Below are positions 1 to 7,261 of a stretch of 13,117 nt of DNA, piece after piece. A program made the position numbers and the translations under genes. The notes under the pieces are model-generated. The model was not told the origin of the DNA. It did no database searches and saw only the letters and a program-made list of their open reading frames with translations. This DNA is from an uncultured Duganella sp. (GTDB taxonomy: Bacteria; Pseudomonadota; Gammaproteobacteria; Burkholderiales; Burkholderiaceae). Numbering within the stretch: position 1 is the stretch's first letter; the number at the start of each line of letters is the position of its first letter. The DNA is taken from NCBI GenBank assembly GCA_946482635.1, contig CAMLSG010000154.1, forward strand, positions 1-13,117, given 5' to 3'.

Positions 1-356
1 TCGAGCTTGGCGGGCGGGATGCCGGCTGGTTTGCTGAAAATGGCCTGGCCGATCAACACCAGGGCGGCGGTCAGGACTGCTACCCCGGCGGCGGAGGCCA
101 GCAGGCGCAGTTCGCGGCGCGAGAAGGGCTCGTGCGAGGTGGGGATGGGGCGGGCGCCGGGGGGCGGGACGTAGGCGGCGCCTGGCGTTGCCGCGGGGGC
201 GTGTGCGCCGTCCAGGCGTGCCAGCTGGCGTTCGACCGCTTCTTCCAGTACCGCTTCGTTCAAGGCCACCAGGGCAAAAATCGGGTCGTCGACATCTACC
301 TTGATGCCGGTTTTTTCGAATACGTGCAGGCGAAGTTTCTGCGGGTCGAGGGCCAT
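1..356 (-). CDS. TraM/StbC-like conjugation-associated membrane protein (partial, C-terminus outside window)
   Basis: The first 118 residues are visible and the gene runs off the left edge. The N-terminal block (residues 14-40, with EKTGIKVDVDDPIFALVALNE) has the look of the TraM (IncP) / StbC (IncW) family, in which a short helix-forming domain is followed by a membrane anchor. A Pro/Ala-rich linker spans about residues 50-75. A hydrophobic segment at about 85-106 (LLASAAGVAVLTAALVLIGQ) reads as one transmembrane helix, so the protein probably sits in the inner membrane. The ATG directly abuts the TAA of the upstream ATPase gene (TAAATG), with no good ribosome binding site of its own, so translation is probably coupled. 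The partner relationship copies the traL-traM / stbB-stbC order. Its biochemical role is not well established even in plasmids. Family assignment comes from recognising the N-terminal motif and the gene order; the remainder cannot be judged. Confidence 0.68.
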   Translation of the reverse strand, partial: MALDPQKLRLHVFEKTGIKVDVDDPIFALVALNEAVLEEAVERQLARLDGAHAPAATPGAAYVPPPGARPIPTSHEPFSRRELRLLASAAGVAVLTAALVLIGQAIFSKPAGIPPAKL

Positions 357-1085
357 TTACCAGTTCACCAGGTCGAGTTGTTCGAACAGGTCGCGGAACA
401 CGACCTTGATGCGCTGCTTTTCCATCACATTGAATTTGTCGCTGGCCTTCACTTCGTCCACCGTCAGGCGGCCGGTGTTCATCTTTTTCACGTCGGCGCC
501 GAAGGTGTCGGCATTGCGCGCGCTCAGCACGATGCGGCCGCGCACGCGCTGCGAGTTGTCGGCGTAGGTCTGCGATTCGAGGAAGGATTTGCCGGACGCC
601 GATTGCAGCAGGCCGAAATGCTCGTTCTCCCACAGCACCAGCGGCACCTGGGTCGACTTGGCCGTGGTCACAAAGCCCATCGCGGTATCGTGCAGCGTAT
701 CGCCGCCGCCCACAATGGTGTGGATGTACACCTTGCGGCCCGACTCTTCCAGCAGGTTGAAGCAGTCGTTCTCAATCAGGTAGGCCATCAGCGGCGAGAA
801 GGTGTTGGCGCCGTTGTCGACCACACAGTTGCCGTCTTCTTCCAGGATGTCGATCATCAGGGCGTCGAAGCGCTTGGGGTCGATGGTGCGCGATTCGGTC
901 ATCACCGGCACGTGCTTTACGTCCAGCGCCTTGTAGCGCGAGAAGGTGGTGTTTTCCTGGTCGGTGTCGTAGCAGCGCAGCGGGCCTTCGCTCTTGGCTT
1001 TCAGCCATTGCGCGAGGATGGTCGATACGTACGTCTTGCCGATACCGCCCTTGCCCTGCAGGACGAAGTGAACCGTGTTTTGCAT
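357..1085 (-). CDS. TraL/StbB-like deviant-Walker ATPase (ParA/MinD superfamily)
   Basis: A 242-residue P-loop ATPase. A deviant Walker A, GKGGIGKT at residues 11-18, includes the signature lysine K12. It is followed by a CYDTDQENTTFSRYKAL block (38-54) and a VVDNGA segment (88-93) that fits the Walker B/switch region. The LQGKGG start and the DTD..N.TF..YKAL block are characteristic of IncP TraL and IncW StbB rather than chromosomal ParA or MinD. In plasmid R388, StbB is needed for conjugation and acts with StbA in DNA positioning; here neither a relaxase nor an StbA-like gene is visible. An AGGAG sits 5 nt before the ATG, and the gene lies 14 bp after the phosphoesterase stop and abuts the TraM-like gene, so the three probably form one operon. 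The function in this context is unknown; an ATP-dependent positioning role is inferred from the family. Confidence 0.8.
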   Translation of the reverse strand: MQNTVHFVLQGKGGIGKTYVSTILAQWLKAKSEGPLRCYDTDQENTTFSRYKALDVKHVPVMTESRTIDPKRFDALMIDILEEDGNCVVDNGANTFSPLMAYLIENDCFNLLEESGRKVYIHTIVGGGDTLHDTAMGFVTTAKSTQVPLVLWENEHFGLLQSASGKSFLESQTYADNSQRVRGRIVLSARNADTFGADVKKMNTGRLTVDEVKASDKFNVMEKQRIKVVFRDLFEQLDLVNW

Positions 1086-1090
1086 TGATG

Positions 1091-1095
1091 CTCCT
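1091..1095 (-). promoter_or_regulatory. Ribosome binding site of the TraL-like gene
   Basis: On the minus strand AGGAG lies in the 14-bp gap after the phosphoesterase stop, 5 nt before the ATG at 1085. It fixes this start and shows that the ATPase can be translated independently of the gene before it. Confidence 0.75.
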
Positions 1096-1099
1096 GTAA

Positions 1100-2002
1100 T
1101 CAGTGGCAGTTGGCCGTGCCGCTGTCACGGGCCTCCTGCTGCGGGTGCTCCGGCGCGGTCTTCGGTTGGACCGGCAGGAACTCCCATTCGTAGCTGTTTT
1201 CCTTCAATACCAGTTTCAGCACGCCGGTGCGCCAGTTGGAACGCGCTTCGCTCTGGTCGTTCAGCCAGAGGAAGGGCGTCAGCATGGCGCCGCCGGTGCC
1301 GACCACGAACTGGCGCACGCCGCGCGCCGCATCGGGCTGTCCGTCGGCATCCATCGGCGCCAGGCGCTCGTAGTCATGGTCATGCCCGGACAGCACCAGC
1401 TCGACGCCGGCCGCGTGCAGTGCGCGCCAGATGTCTTGCATCCGCTTGGACGGGGCGTGCCCGCCAGAACTATACATGGGCGCGTGCCAGTAGGCGAGGG
1501 TACAGCGCGCCTTGCTGGCGGCCAGGTCGTCTTTGAGCCACAGGAGCTGGCGCTGGTGGTCGGCCGGTTTCAGGTCGCTGTTCAATGAGATGAAGTGCCA
1601 GCCGCTCTTGTCGAAACTGTAATAACCGCGGCCGGCAGGGCCGGCCAGTTCGCCAAAGTAGTCGAAATAGCCGGTGGCTTTGCCGCTGGTGTATTCGTGG
1701 TTGCCGGGCGTGGGGCGGGTGCGCGCCTTGAACTGGCCCCAGGTGGGGGCGTAGCAGTCGCTGAATTCGGCCGGGGCGCCACTCGGGTAGGTGTGGTCGC
1801 CCAGGGTGAGGATCAGGGCCTCCGGGTCGCCTTTGGCGATAAGGGCGGCGGTCCCCGCTGCCCCGGAATCGGCGGCGCGGTTGTAGCGGCAGTCGGCGAT
1901 GTCGCCTGCGGCGTACACCGTCAAGGGGCGCGCGGCATGCGCGGCGGCCGGCGCGGCGAGGGCGGCAGCTGCGGCCAGCCAAGGTAGAATGCGTGTTTTC
2001 AT
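1100..2002 (-). CDS. Secreted purple-acid-phosphatase-like metallophosphoesterase
   Basis: A 300-residue calcineurin-like phosphoesterase, predicted to hydrolyse phosphate esters outside the cytoplasm with a two-metal centre. A signal peptide is clear: KTR, then a long Ala/Leu stretch, with cleavage likely after AHA near residue 23. The metal-ligand motifs appear in order: GDI (33-35), GDHTY (68-72, the PAP-type GDxxY), GNHE (100-103), YWHAP (171-175) and GHDH (206-209). The first motif has Ala where PAPs usually have Gly (D-I-A). The start at 2002 (MKTRIL) was chosen because it gives a normal signal peptide; an in-frame ATG at 2011 and a longer frame to 2128 exist but add a poor leader. No strong ribosome binding site is visible. 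The natural substrate is unknown. It is the first gene of the apparent operon with the TraL/TraM-like genes, an unusual partner for them. Confidence 0.82.
   Translation of the reverse strand: MKTRILPWLAAAAALAAPAAAHAARPLTVYAAGDIADCRYNRAADSGAAGTAALIAKGDPEALILTLGDHTYPSGAPAEFSDCYAPTWGQFKARTRPTPGNHEYTSGKATGYFDYFGELAGPAGRGYYSFDKSGWHFISLNSDLKPADHQRQLLWLKDDLAASKARCTLAYWHAPMYSSGGHAPSKRMQDIWRALHAAGVELVLSGHDHDYERLAPMDADGQPDAARGVRQFVVGTGGAMLTPFLWLNDQSEARSNWRTGVLKLVLKENSYEWEFLPVQPKTAPEHPQQEARDSGTANCH
1985..1990 (+). promoter_or_regulatory. Possible -10 element (TAGAAT) for the helicase gene
   Basis: TAGAAT lies 31 nt before the helicase ATG, within the signal-peptide codons of the divergent phosphoesterase. 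Similar TAGAAT boxes precede cinA, the YfiR-like gene and maeB in this window. No convincing -35 is present in the GC-rich sequence upstream, so this is tentative. Confidence 0.35.
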
Positions 2003-2021
2003 TGGCACCATTTGAACAGGC

Positions 2022-3989
2022 ATGCGAGTTTCACCATCCAGCGAGCAGGAAGCGATCCTGAAGTCCCGCGCCCAGACCTTGATGATCGAGGCGCGCGCCG
2101 GGACAGGCAAGACTACCACGCTGTCCATGCTGGCGGCACAGGAACCGGGTGTCGTGCTCGGCCTGTGCTTCTCGGAAGGCGCCCGCCAGCGCTTTTATGA
2201 AAAGCTGGCACTGGAATGCCCGGAGCGCAAGGTGCAGGTGCTGACGGTGGAGGCGCTGGCGCGCTCGCAGCTCACACGCATCGCGGAGCACGGCAACTGG
2301 CTCGACCTGCCGGAGCGCTGGTCCAGCCTGGAGCAGATGCGCCCCATGCTGGTGGCGGCCGCCAACACGGTCTGGCAGCGCCACGAGGGCCGCTACACGG
2401 AATTCGATTTCGACTTCGAGCGCAGCACCCAGCGCGTGGAAATGATGCTGCAATTGCTGGCGCAGATGAAGGCTACCCTCGCCACGCTGCGCTTCGAGGA
2501 CGAAGTCTTCGACGATTTCACCTTCGACGAATTGTGCAATGAGTTCCAGCTCGAAGACCGCGAGATCGTCGAGATCTTCCACGAGTTCGAGCGCCGCCGC
2601 CAGCCGCAGGCCGGGCATATCCTGTGGCAGGCGCCGGTCGATTACGCGACCGACCTGGTGTCGATCCTGCGCCGCTTCCCCGAGGCGGTGCACGACATGC
2701 CGCAGGCAAACCTGCTGCTGGTCGACGAGTGGCACGACGTGAACGCTGCCGAATTCGAGCTGCTGCAACTGTTCCGCCGCAACGCGCGGCTGGTGGTGGT
2801 GGGCGACCGCCACCAGGTAATCAACGCCGAACGCGGCGCCGACCCGCGCTTCTCGGGTGGCGGGTTTGAGCTGGCTTTCCCCGATGCGGAACGCTTGCCG
2901 CTGTCGCAGTCACGCCGTTGCGGCGTGTCGCTGAAAAAGCTGCTGGAACGCGCCTTGCCGAAGTGCGGCTTCGAGTCGCACCCGGACACCTACTCGGAAG
3001 TGCGCCACGTCGAATACGACCACGCCGACCCGCAATCCTGCGCCCAAGCCGTCGTCGCCAAAGCGAAAGAGCTGGCGCTCGGCCCCGACCTTGCCATCAT
3101 CCTGCGCGAAGTCGACCAGAGCGTGGAAATCGAGAACGCCCTGCTGGACGCCGGCCTGCCCTACAACTGCGACGGCTTCGCCTCCTACCTGAAACGCCCG
3201 GAAATCATGGCCTTGCGCGCCCTGCTGCACGTGGCCAGCGGCGACTACAGCACGCTGAAGGCGGACAAGGAAAGCTGCGAGCTGATGGTCGACGGCCTGC
3301 AAACCTATTTCGCCGTGTCGGGCGACCGCCGCGACTACGAGTCCAGCCATGCCATGTACGGCTCCGGCGACGCCTACCAGCAGCAGAAGGACGCCGTGGT
3401 GCGCGACCCGGAAACGCTGGAATTCATGTTCAGCGGCCTGCTGTGCGCCGAGCAGCATTACGACACTGGCGCCACCCGGCGCTGGAAGCAGCGCCTGGCC
3501 GACGTGCTGGCGCAGATGAAGGCGCAGGCCGCAAGCGCCAGCGCGGCGCAACTGCTGGAACTGGCCAGCACCGGCCTCGACCTGCCGGCCGCCACCCGCC
3601 GCACTTTCGTCAAGCGCGCCCATGCCGACTCCGTGCTGCGCACCCTGCGTGCCTTCATGGATTTTGCCCGGCGCCAGGGCGATGCGAAGGCGCCGGCCTT
3701 CCTCGAGGAACTGCGCCGCCGCCAGGTGGCCACGCGCGGCAAGCCCACGGCACGCGGCACGGCGAGCAAGACGCTGGCGCTGGCCACGGTGCAGGCGGCA
3801 AAGGGAAGGGAATGGCAGCAGGTACTGCTGCCGTATATGGAAGAAGGCCAGTTCCCGCGCGCCACCCGCAATGGGGATGAATACGCCGAAGAACGGCGCT
3901 ACCTGTACGTGGCGATCAGCCGCGCCATCGCGGGCCTGACCCTGTTCGAACCGGCTGCAGCGGAGCGCCGCAGCCGCCTGCTCAACTAG
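2022..3989 (+). CDS. SF1A UvrD/Rep-type ATP-dependent DNA helicase
   Basis: A 655-residue protein with SF1A helicase motifs in order: Q motif (SSEQEAI, 6-12), motif I (AGTGKTT, 26-32), Ia (CFSEGARQRF, 49-58), II (LLVDEWHD, 232-239), III (VVVGDRHQ, 258-265), IV (PLSQSRRC, 293-300), V (ATVQAAKGREW, 588-598) and VI (YVAISRA, 629-635). It should unwind DNA 3'-5' using ATP. It is shorter than UvrD or Rep (about 670-720 residues), and no nuclease domain is recognisable. Motif II has His where UvrD/PcrA have Gln (DExQD). The 2B-like insertion and C-terminus are not the standard UvrD ones, so it is probably not the housekeeping uvrD. The ATG at 2022 has only a weak upstream AACAGG. The start lies 19 bp from the divergent phosphoesterase start, and the stop overlaps cinA. 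A repair or mobile-element role cannot be decided from sequence. Confidence 0.86.
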   Translation: MRVSPSSEQEAILKSRAQTLMIEARAGTGKTTTLSMLAAQEPGVVLGLCFSEGARQRFYEKLALECPERKVQVLTVEALARSQLTRIAEHGNWLDLPERWSSLEQMRPMLVAAANTVWQRHEGRYTEFDFDFERSTQRVEMMLQLLAQMKATLATLRFEDEVFDDFTFDELCNEFQLEDREIVEIFHEFERRRQPQAGHILWQAPVDYATDLVSILRRFPEAVHDMPQANLLLVDEWHDVNAAEFELLQLFRRNARLVVVGDRHQVINAERGADPRFSGGGFELAFPDAERLPLSQSRRCGVSLKKLLERALPKCGFESHPDTYSEVRHVEYDHADPQSCAQAVVAKAKELALGPDLAIILREVDQSVEIENALLDAGLPYNCDGFASYLKRPEIMALRALLHVASGDYSTLKADKESCELMVDGLQTYFAVSGDRRDYESSHAMYGSGDAYQQQKDAVVRDPETLEFMFSGLLCAEQHYDTGATRRWKQRLADVLAQMKAQAASASAAQLLELASTGLDLPAATRRTFVKRAHADSVLRTLRAFMDFARRQGDAKAPAFLEELRRRQVATRGKPTARGTASKTLALATVQAAKGREWQQVLLPYMEEGQFPRATRNGDEYAEERRYLYVAISRAIAGLTLFEPAAAERRSRLLN

Positions 3990-4468
3990 TTAATAAAGCG
4001 CAGCAGGCCTTTCAGCGAATGCTCGATGGTCTGCGCGCGCACTGCCTGGCGGTCGCCGGAGAACACCAGGCGCTCGGTATGCACGGTATCGGCGTTGGCC
4101 CAGCCAAAACAGACGGTGCCGACCGGCTTGCCCGGCACCGCGCCGGTGGGCCCGGCAATGCCGGTAACCGATACCGCCACATGGGCGTTGCTGGAGCCGA
4201 GCGCGCCCTGCGCCATGGCGGCCGCCACTTCTTCGCTGACGGAACCGAATTGCGCCATCATGGCGGCCGGTACTTCCAGCATTTCGGTCTTGGAGGCGTT
4301 CGAATAGCAGACAAAGCCGCAATCGAACCAGCCGGTGGAGCCGGCAATGTCCGTGATCGCCGTCGAGATGCCGCCACCGGTGCACGATTCCGCGGTTGCC
4401 AACAGCAAGCCTTTGTCTTGCAGGGCCTTACCCACCTGGGCGGCCAGTTCGTTGATGTCTGTACTCAC
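3986..4468 (-). CDS. pncC: PncC/CinA C-terminal family nicotinamide-nucleotide amidohydrolase
   Basis: A 160-residue stand-alone CinA C-terminal domain, the normal length for PncC, which converts NMN to nicotinate mononucleotide in the pyridine nucleotide salvage cycle. Family motifs are clear: LLATAESCTGGGISTAITD near the N-terminus, with TAESCTGG holding the conserved catalytic-region Ser and Cys, then GFVCYSNASKTEML, SVTGIAGPTG and KPVGTVCFGW. The GTG at 4468 was chosen because AAGGAG stands 6 nt upstream; the frame could extend to a TTG at 4486, but that would place the ribosome binding site inside the gene. Its stop shares CTAG with the convergent helicase stop, leaving no space for a terminator between them. 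In many Burkholderiales this gene follows thiL and pgpA; here thiL lies about 7 kb away and pgpA is absent between them. Confidence 0.92.
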   Translation of the reverse strand: MSTDINELAAQVGKALQDKGLLLATAESCTGGGISTAITDIAGSTGWFDCGFVCYSNASKTEMLEVPAAMMAQFGSVSEEVAAAMAQGALGSSNAHVAVSVTGIAGPTGAVPGKPVGTVCFGWANADTVHTERLVFSGDRQAVRAQTIEHSLKGLLRFIN

Positions 4469-4474
4469 TTGTGG

Positions 4475-4480
4475 CTCCTT
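4475..4480 (-). promoter_or_regulatory. Ribosome binding site deciding the pncC start
   Basis: AAGGAG on the minus strand, 6 nt before the GTG at 4468. It favours GTG over the upstream in-frame TTG at 4486. Confidence 0.75.
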
Positions 4481-4504
4481 TAGCAAACAAAAGCATTTGA
4501 GGCC

Positions 4505-4510
4505 ATTCTA
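4505..4510 (-). promoter_or_regulatory. Possible -10 element (TAGAAT) for pncC
   Basis: TAGAAT on the minus strand, 36 nt before the GTG start, would give a leader of about 30 nt. The hexamer 17 bp upstream (GGTCAA) is a poor -35, so the call is tentative. The rest of the roughly 200-bp gap up to the YfiR-like gene contains a weak AAGCC/GGCTT hairpin (4573-4588) and no recognisable gene. Confidence 0.4.
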
Positions 4511-4636
4511 GCGCGCTGCTGTGCAGATTGACCACGCTGCACCGCAATAATGTGGCGTCACGACTAACTTGCAAGCCGGGGAAGGCTTTTGTGGTGCGAT
4601 AAACCAATAATTGCGCCGCTGCCCGGTACTCAGCGA

Positions 4637-4642
4637 TAGAAT
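4637..4642 (+). promoter_or_regulatory. Possible -10 element (TAGAAT) for the YfiR-kinase-c-di-GMP operon
   Basis: TAGAAT 32-37 nt before the preferred GTG start. It overlaps the alternative ATG at 4641, so if it is the promoter that ATG is not used. No matching -35 at 16-18 bp is evident, so the element may need an activator or may be chance. Confidence 0.3.
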
Positions 4643-4673
4643 GCCCCAAATCCCCTGTTCGCGAGGCACGGTG

Positions 4674-5237
4674 GTGAGGACTCTCCAAGGAAGACGTCCC
4701 GTTTTCTGGGTGGCGCTGCTGTTGGCTGCGCTGCTGCCCCTGTTCGCCCATGCCCAATCGGCCTCCAGCCTGGAGCGCCAGGTCAAGGCAGCTTACCTGT
4801 ACAAATTTGCCGGCTTCGTGGAATGGCCCGAAGGCAGTTTCACGCGCCCCGATGCACCGGTTGTGATTGGCGTTGCCGGGGCCGACCCGCTGGCCGAGCA
4901 ACTGGAACAGACCGTGGCGGGCCATACCGCCAATGGCCGGCCGCTGCAGGTCAGGCGCGTCAAGCGCGGCGACAGCCTGGCCGGCATCCACATCCTGTTC
5001 ATCCCGGCGCAGGACAAGGGTCTGGCGCAGGAGCTGCTGGCCGCCAGCCGCGGCCAGCCGGTACTGACCGTGACCGATGGCGACGAGACCTTCGGCATGG
5101 GCAGCATGATCAACTTCGTCATTGCCGACGAGAGGCTGCGCTTTGAGGTTTCCTTGAAACACGCGGCCCTGGCGCGCCTGAAGATCAGTGCGCGCATGCT
5201 GTCGGCCGCCCTTCGCGTGCAGCAGGTGGCGGGATGA
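4674..5237 (+). CDS. YfiR/DUF4154-family periplasmic regulator
   Basis: A protein of about 187 residues with a signal peptide (charged RTLQGRR, hydrophobic core, AHAQ cleavage region) followed by the hallmark DUF4154 opening VKAAYLYKFAGFVEWP. Further along are VIGVAGADP, GIHILFIP, VLTVTD and GSMINFVI.DERLRFEVS blocks, and an end (AALARLKISARMLSAA) typical of YfiR. In Pseudomonas, YfiR is a periplasmic protein that holds the diguanylate cyclase YfiN inactive. Here the next gene encodes a kinase with a YfiN-like sensor, so it may be the target. The GTG at 4674 has GAGG 7 nt upstream and gives a normal signal peptide; GTG 4671, ATG 4641 and TTG 4611 are alternatives. The stop overlaps the kinase start as ATGA, which implies translational coupling. 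No YfiB-like lipoprotein gene is seen nearby. Confidence 0.85.
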   Translation: MRTLQGRRPVFWVALLLAALLPLFAHAQSASSLERQVKAAYLYKFAGFVEWPEGSFTRPDAPVVIGVAGADPLAEQLEQTVAGHTANGRPLQVRRVKRGDSLAGIHILFIPAQDKGLAQELLAASRGQPVLTVTDGDETFGMGSMINFVIADERLRFEVSLKHAALARLKISARMLSAALRVQQVAG

Positions 5238-7261
5238 TGACGCGCCGCCGCTCGCTGCCGCAAAAGCTGCTTGGCGTGGTGATGCTGGTCACGCTGGTGG
5301 CGCTGCTGGTATCGCTCGGCACCATCATCGCCTATGACTTGCGCGCCTACCACCAGTCCCTGAGTTCGGACATGACCACCCAGGCCGAGCTGCTGGGGCA
5401 TATGAGCGCACCCGCGCTGACTTTCGACGATCCGCGCCTGGCCAAGGAAAACCTGGCCCTGCTGCGCCTGCGGCCGAAAGTCAACGCCGGTGCGATTTAC
5501 AACGCGCGCGGCCAGCTGTTCGCCACCTATGTGGCGCCGGGAATCGATATCAGCGTGCCTGCCGCACCGCAGGCCGAAGGCGTCGCCTTCGAGGACGGCA
5601 AGATGATGCTGTTCCGCCGCATCCGCGACAACGGCGAACTGCTGGGCACCGTCTACCTGCAGTCGGACTATGAACTCCTGGGCCGCTTCGGCGACTATAT
5701 GATGATCGCCATCGTCGCCACCTTCCTGGCGATGGGCATTGCCTACCTGCTGATGCGGCCCTTGAACAAGGTGGTGACCCAGCCGGTGCTGGCCATTGCC
5801 GACGTGGCGCGCGAAGTGATGGCAACCGGCGACTATTCGCGCCGTGCGCCGGGCACCAGCAACGACGAGGTGGCCGAACTGGCCGACTCCTTCAACAAGA
5901 TGCTGAGCGAGATCGAAAGCCGCACGCGCGAGCTGGAAACCTCCAACAGCGAAATCGCGCGCGAGGCGGAACAGCGCAGCAAGGCGCAGCAGGAAGTCAT
6001 GCGCCTGAACGAGGAGCTGGAACAGCGCGTGCACGAACGCACCTTGCAGCTCGAGCAGGCCAACAGCGAGCTGGCGATGGCAATGCAGGAGGCCAAGAGC
6101 GCCAACCAGGCCAAGTCCGCCTTCCTGTCGTCCATGAGCCACGAACTGCGCACGCCGCTGAACGCCATCCTCGGCTTCGCGCAAATCCTCACCTCGGAAA
6201 AGCTGCCATCGACGCTGGTGCAGAAACGCGAATTCGCCAACCATATCCTGAAGTCCGGCCGCCACCTGCTGACGCTGATAAACGAAATCCTCGACCTGGC
6301 CAAGATCGAGTCGGGCGCCGTGGCGCTGTCGCTGGAACCGGTGGCGCTCAACGAAATCCTGCAGGAGTGCGAAGGCATGGTGGCGCCGCTGGCCAGCGCG
6401 CGCGGCATCCGCCTGCTGTTCCCGGACGGTTGCGTGGCCAACGTCACGGCCGACCGCACGCGCCTCAAGCAGATCCTGCTTAACCTGTTGTCCAACGCGA
6501 TCAAGTACAACCGCGATGGCGGCGCGGTGGTGGTCGATTGCAGCCCGAGCGGACCAAACCTGGTGCGGGTGTCGGTGCAGGATACCGGCATGGGACTCAG
6601 GCCGGAGCAGGTCAAGCAACTGTTCCAGCCCTTCAACCGCCTGGGCCAGGAGAGCGGGGCGGAAGAGGGCACCGGCATCGGCCTGGTGGTCACCAAGCGC
6701 CTGGTGGAGCTGATGGGCGGCACCATCGGTGTCACCAGCAGCCAGGGCGTGGGTAGCATGTTCTGGATCGAACTGGAATCGACCGAGCCGACGCCTTCGC
6801 GCATCGACCAGAATGCCGAGCGGCCGGCCCAGCACCACCGCCACGCCGAAGGCGAGCCGGCCACCGTGCTGTACGTGGAAGACAACCCGGCCAACCTGAA
6901 GCTGGTGGAAGAAATCATCAGTTTCCGGCCCGACCTGAAACTCATTTCCGCGCCGGACGGCCACCTTGGCATCGAACTGGCGCGCGCGCACCAGCCGGAC
7001 ATCATCCTGATGGACATCAACCTGCCGGGCCTGAACGGCATCGACGCTGTCAAGCTGCTGGCGACCGACCCGCGCACCGCACACATCCCCGTCATCGCCC
7101 TGACCGCCAATGCCATGCCGCGCGACGTTGAAAAAGGCCTGGCGGCCGGTTTCTTCCGCTACCTGATCAAGCCGATCAACATCGACGAATTCACGGAAGC
7201 GATCAACAGCACCATGGCCTTCCTGGCTCGCAGGGAGGAAGAAGGGAGTACGTCCAAGTGA
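5234..7261 (+). CDS. CHASE8-like/HAMP hybrid sensor histidine kinase with C-terminal receiver
   Basis: A 675-residue inner-membrane kinase. In order: TM1 (about 11-33); a periplasmic domain (about 40-150) whose LLGHMSAPALTFDDP and AIYNARGQLFATY blocks match the CHASE8 sensor of YfiN/TpbB; TM2 (about 155-174); HAMP (about 175-230); a coiled coil (230-295); HisKA with MSHELRTP and phospho-accepting H303; and an ATPase with N-box N417/N421, DTGMGL (450-455), PFNRLG (466-471) and GTGIGL (479-484). A receiver (544-660) has acidic E549/D550, phospho-acceptor D594, T624 and K646. All catalytic residues are present. No Hpt domain is present. The ATG overlaps the YfiR stop and the stop overlaps the next GTG, so all three proteins are made together. 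The likely role is sensing a periplasmic state, possibly YfiR binding, and phosphorylating its own and the partner's receivers. The YfiR interaction is inferred. Confidence 0.92.
   Translation: MMTRRRSLPQKLLGVVMLVTLVALLVSLGTIIAYDLRAYHQSLSSDMTTQAELLGHMSAPALTFDDPRLAKENLALLRLRPKVNAGAIYNARGQLFATYVAPGIDISVPAAPQAEGVAFEDGKMMLFRRIRDNGELLGTVYLQSDYELLGRFGDYMMIAIVATFLAMGIAYLLMRPLNKVVTQPVLAIADVAREVMATGDYSRRAPGTSNDEVAELADSFNKMLSEIESRTRELETSNSEIAREAEQRSKAQQEVMRLNEELEQRVHERTLQLEQANSELAMAMQEAKSANQAKSAFLSSMSHELRTPLNAILGFAQILTSEKLPSTLVQKREFANHILKSGRHLLTLINEILDLAKIESGAVALSLEPVALNEILQECEGMVAPLASARGIRLLFPDGCVANVTADRTRLKQILLNLLSNAIKYNRDGGAVVVDCSPSGPNLVRVSVQDTGMGLRPEQVKQLFQPFNRLGQESGAEEGTGIGLVVTKRLVELMGGTIGVTSSQGVGSMFWIELESTEPTPSRIDQNAERPAQHHRHAEGEPATVLYVEDNPANLKLVEEIISFRPDLKLISAPDGHLGIELARAHQPDIILMDINLPGLNGIDAVKLLATDPRTAHIPVIALTANAMPRDVEKGLAAGFFRYLIKPINIDEFTEAINSTMAFLARREEEGSTSK
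7242..7248 (+). promoter_or_regulatory. Ribosome binding site for the c-di-GMP response regulator
   Basis: AAGGGAG inside the kinase 3' end, 9 nt before the GTG at 7258. It supports GTG as the true start and the 4-bp GTGA overlap with the kinase stop. Confidence 0.65.

Noticed and set aside
132..1088. A 318-codon plus-strand frame opposite the TraL/TraM-like genes
   Set aside because: It lacks recognisable motifs, while the opposite strand has a Walker A ATPase with a good ribosome binding site.
4573..4588. AAGCC/GGCTT hairpin followed by TT upstream of the YfiR-like gene, considered as a terminator or riboswitch part
   Set aside because: The stem is only 5 bp and the T-run is too short; no conserved riboswitch core was recognised.
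4793..7084. A 763-codon open frame on the minus strand opposite the YfiR-like gene and the kinase
   Set aside because: It is a His/Gln/Arg-rich antisense frame typical of GC-rich DNA with no domain motifs, and the plus strand carries complete DUF4154 and histidine kinase motifs.
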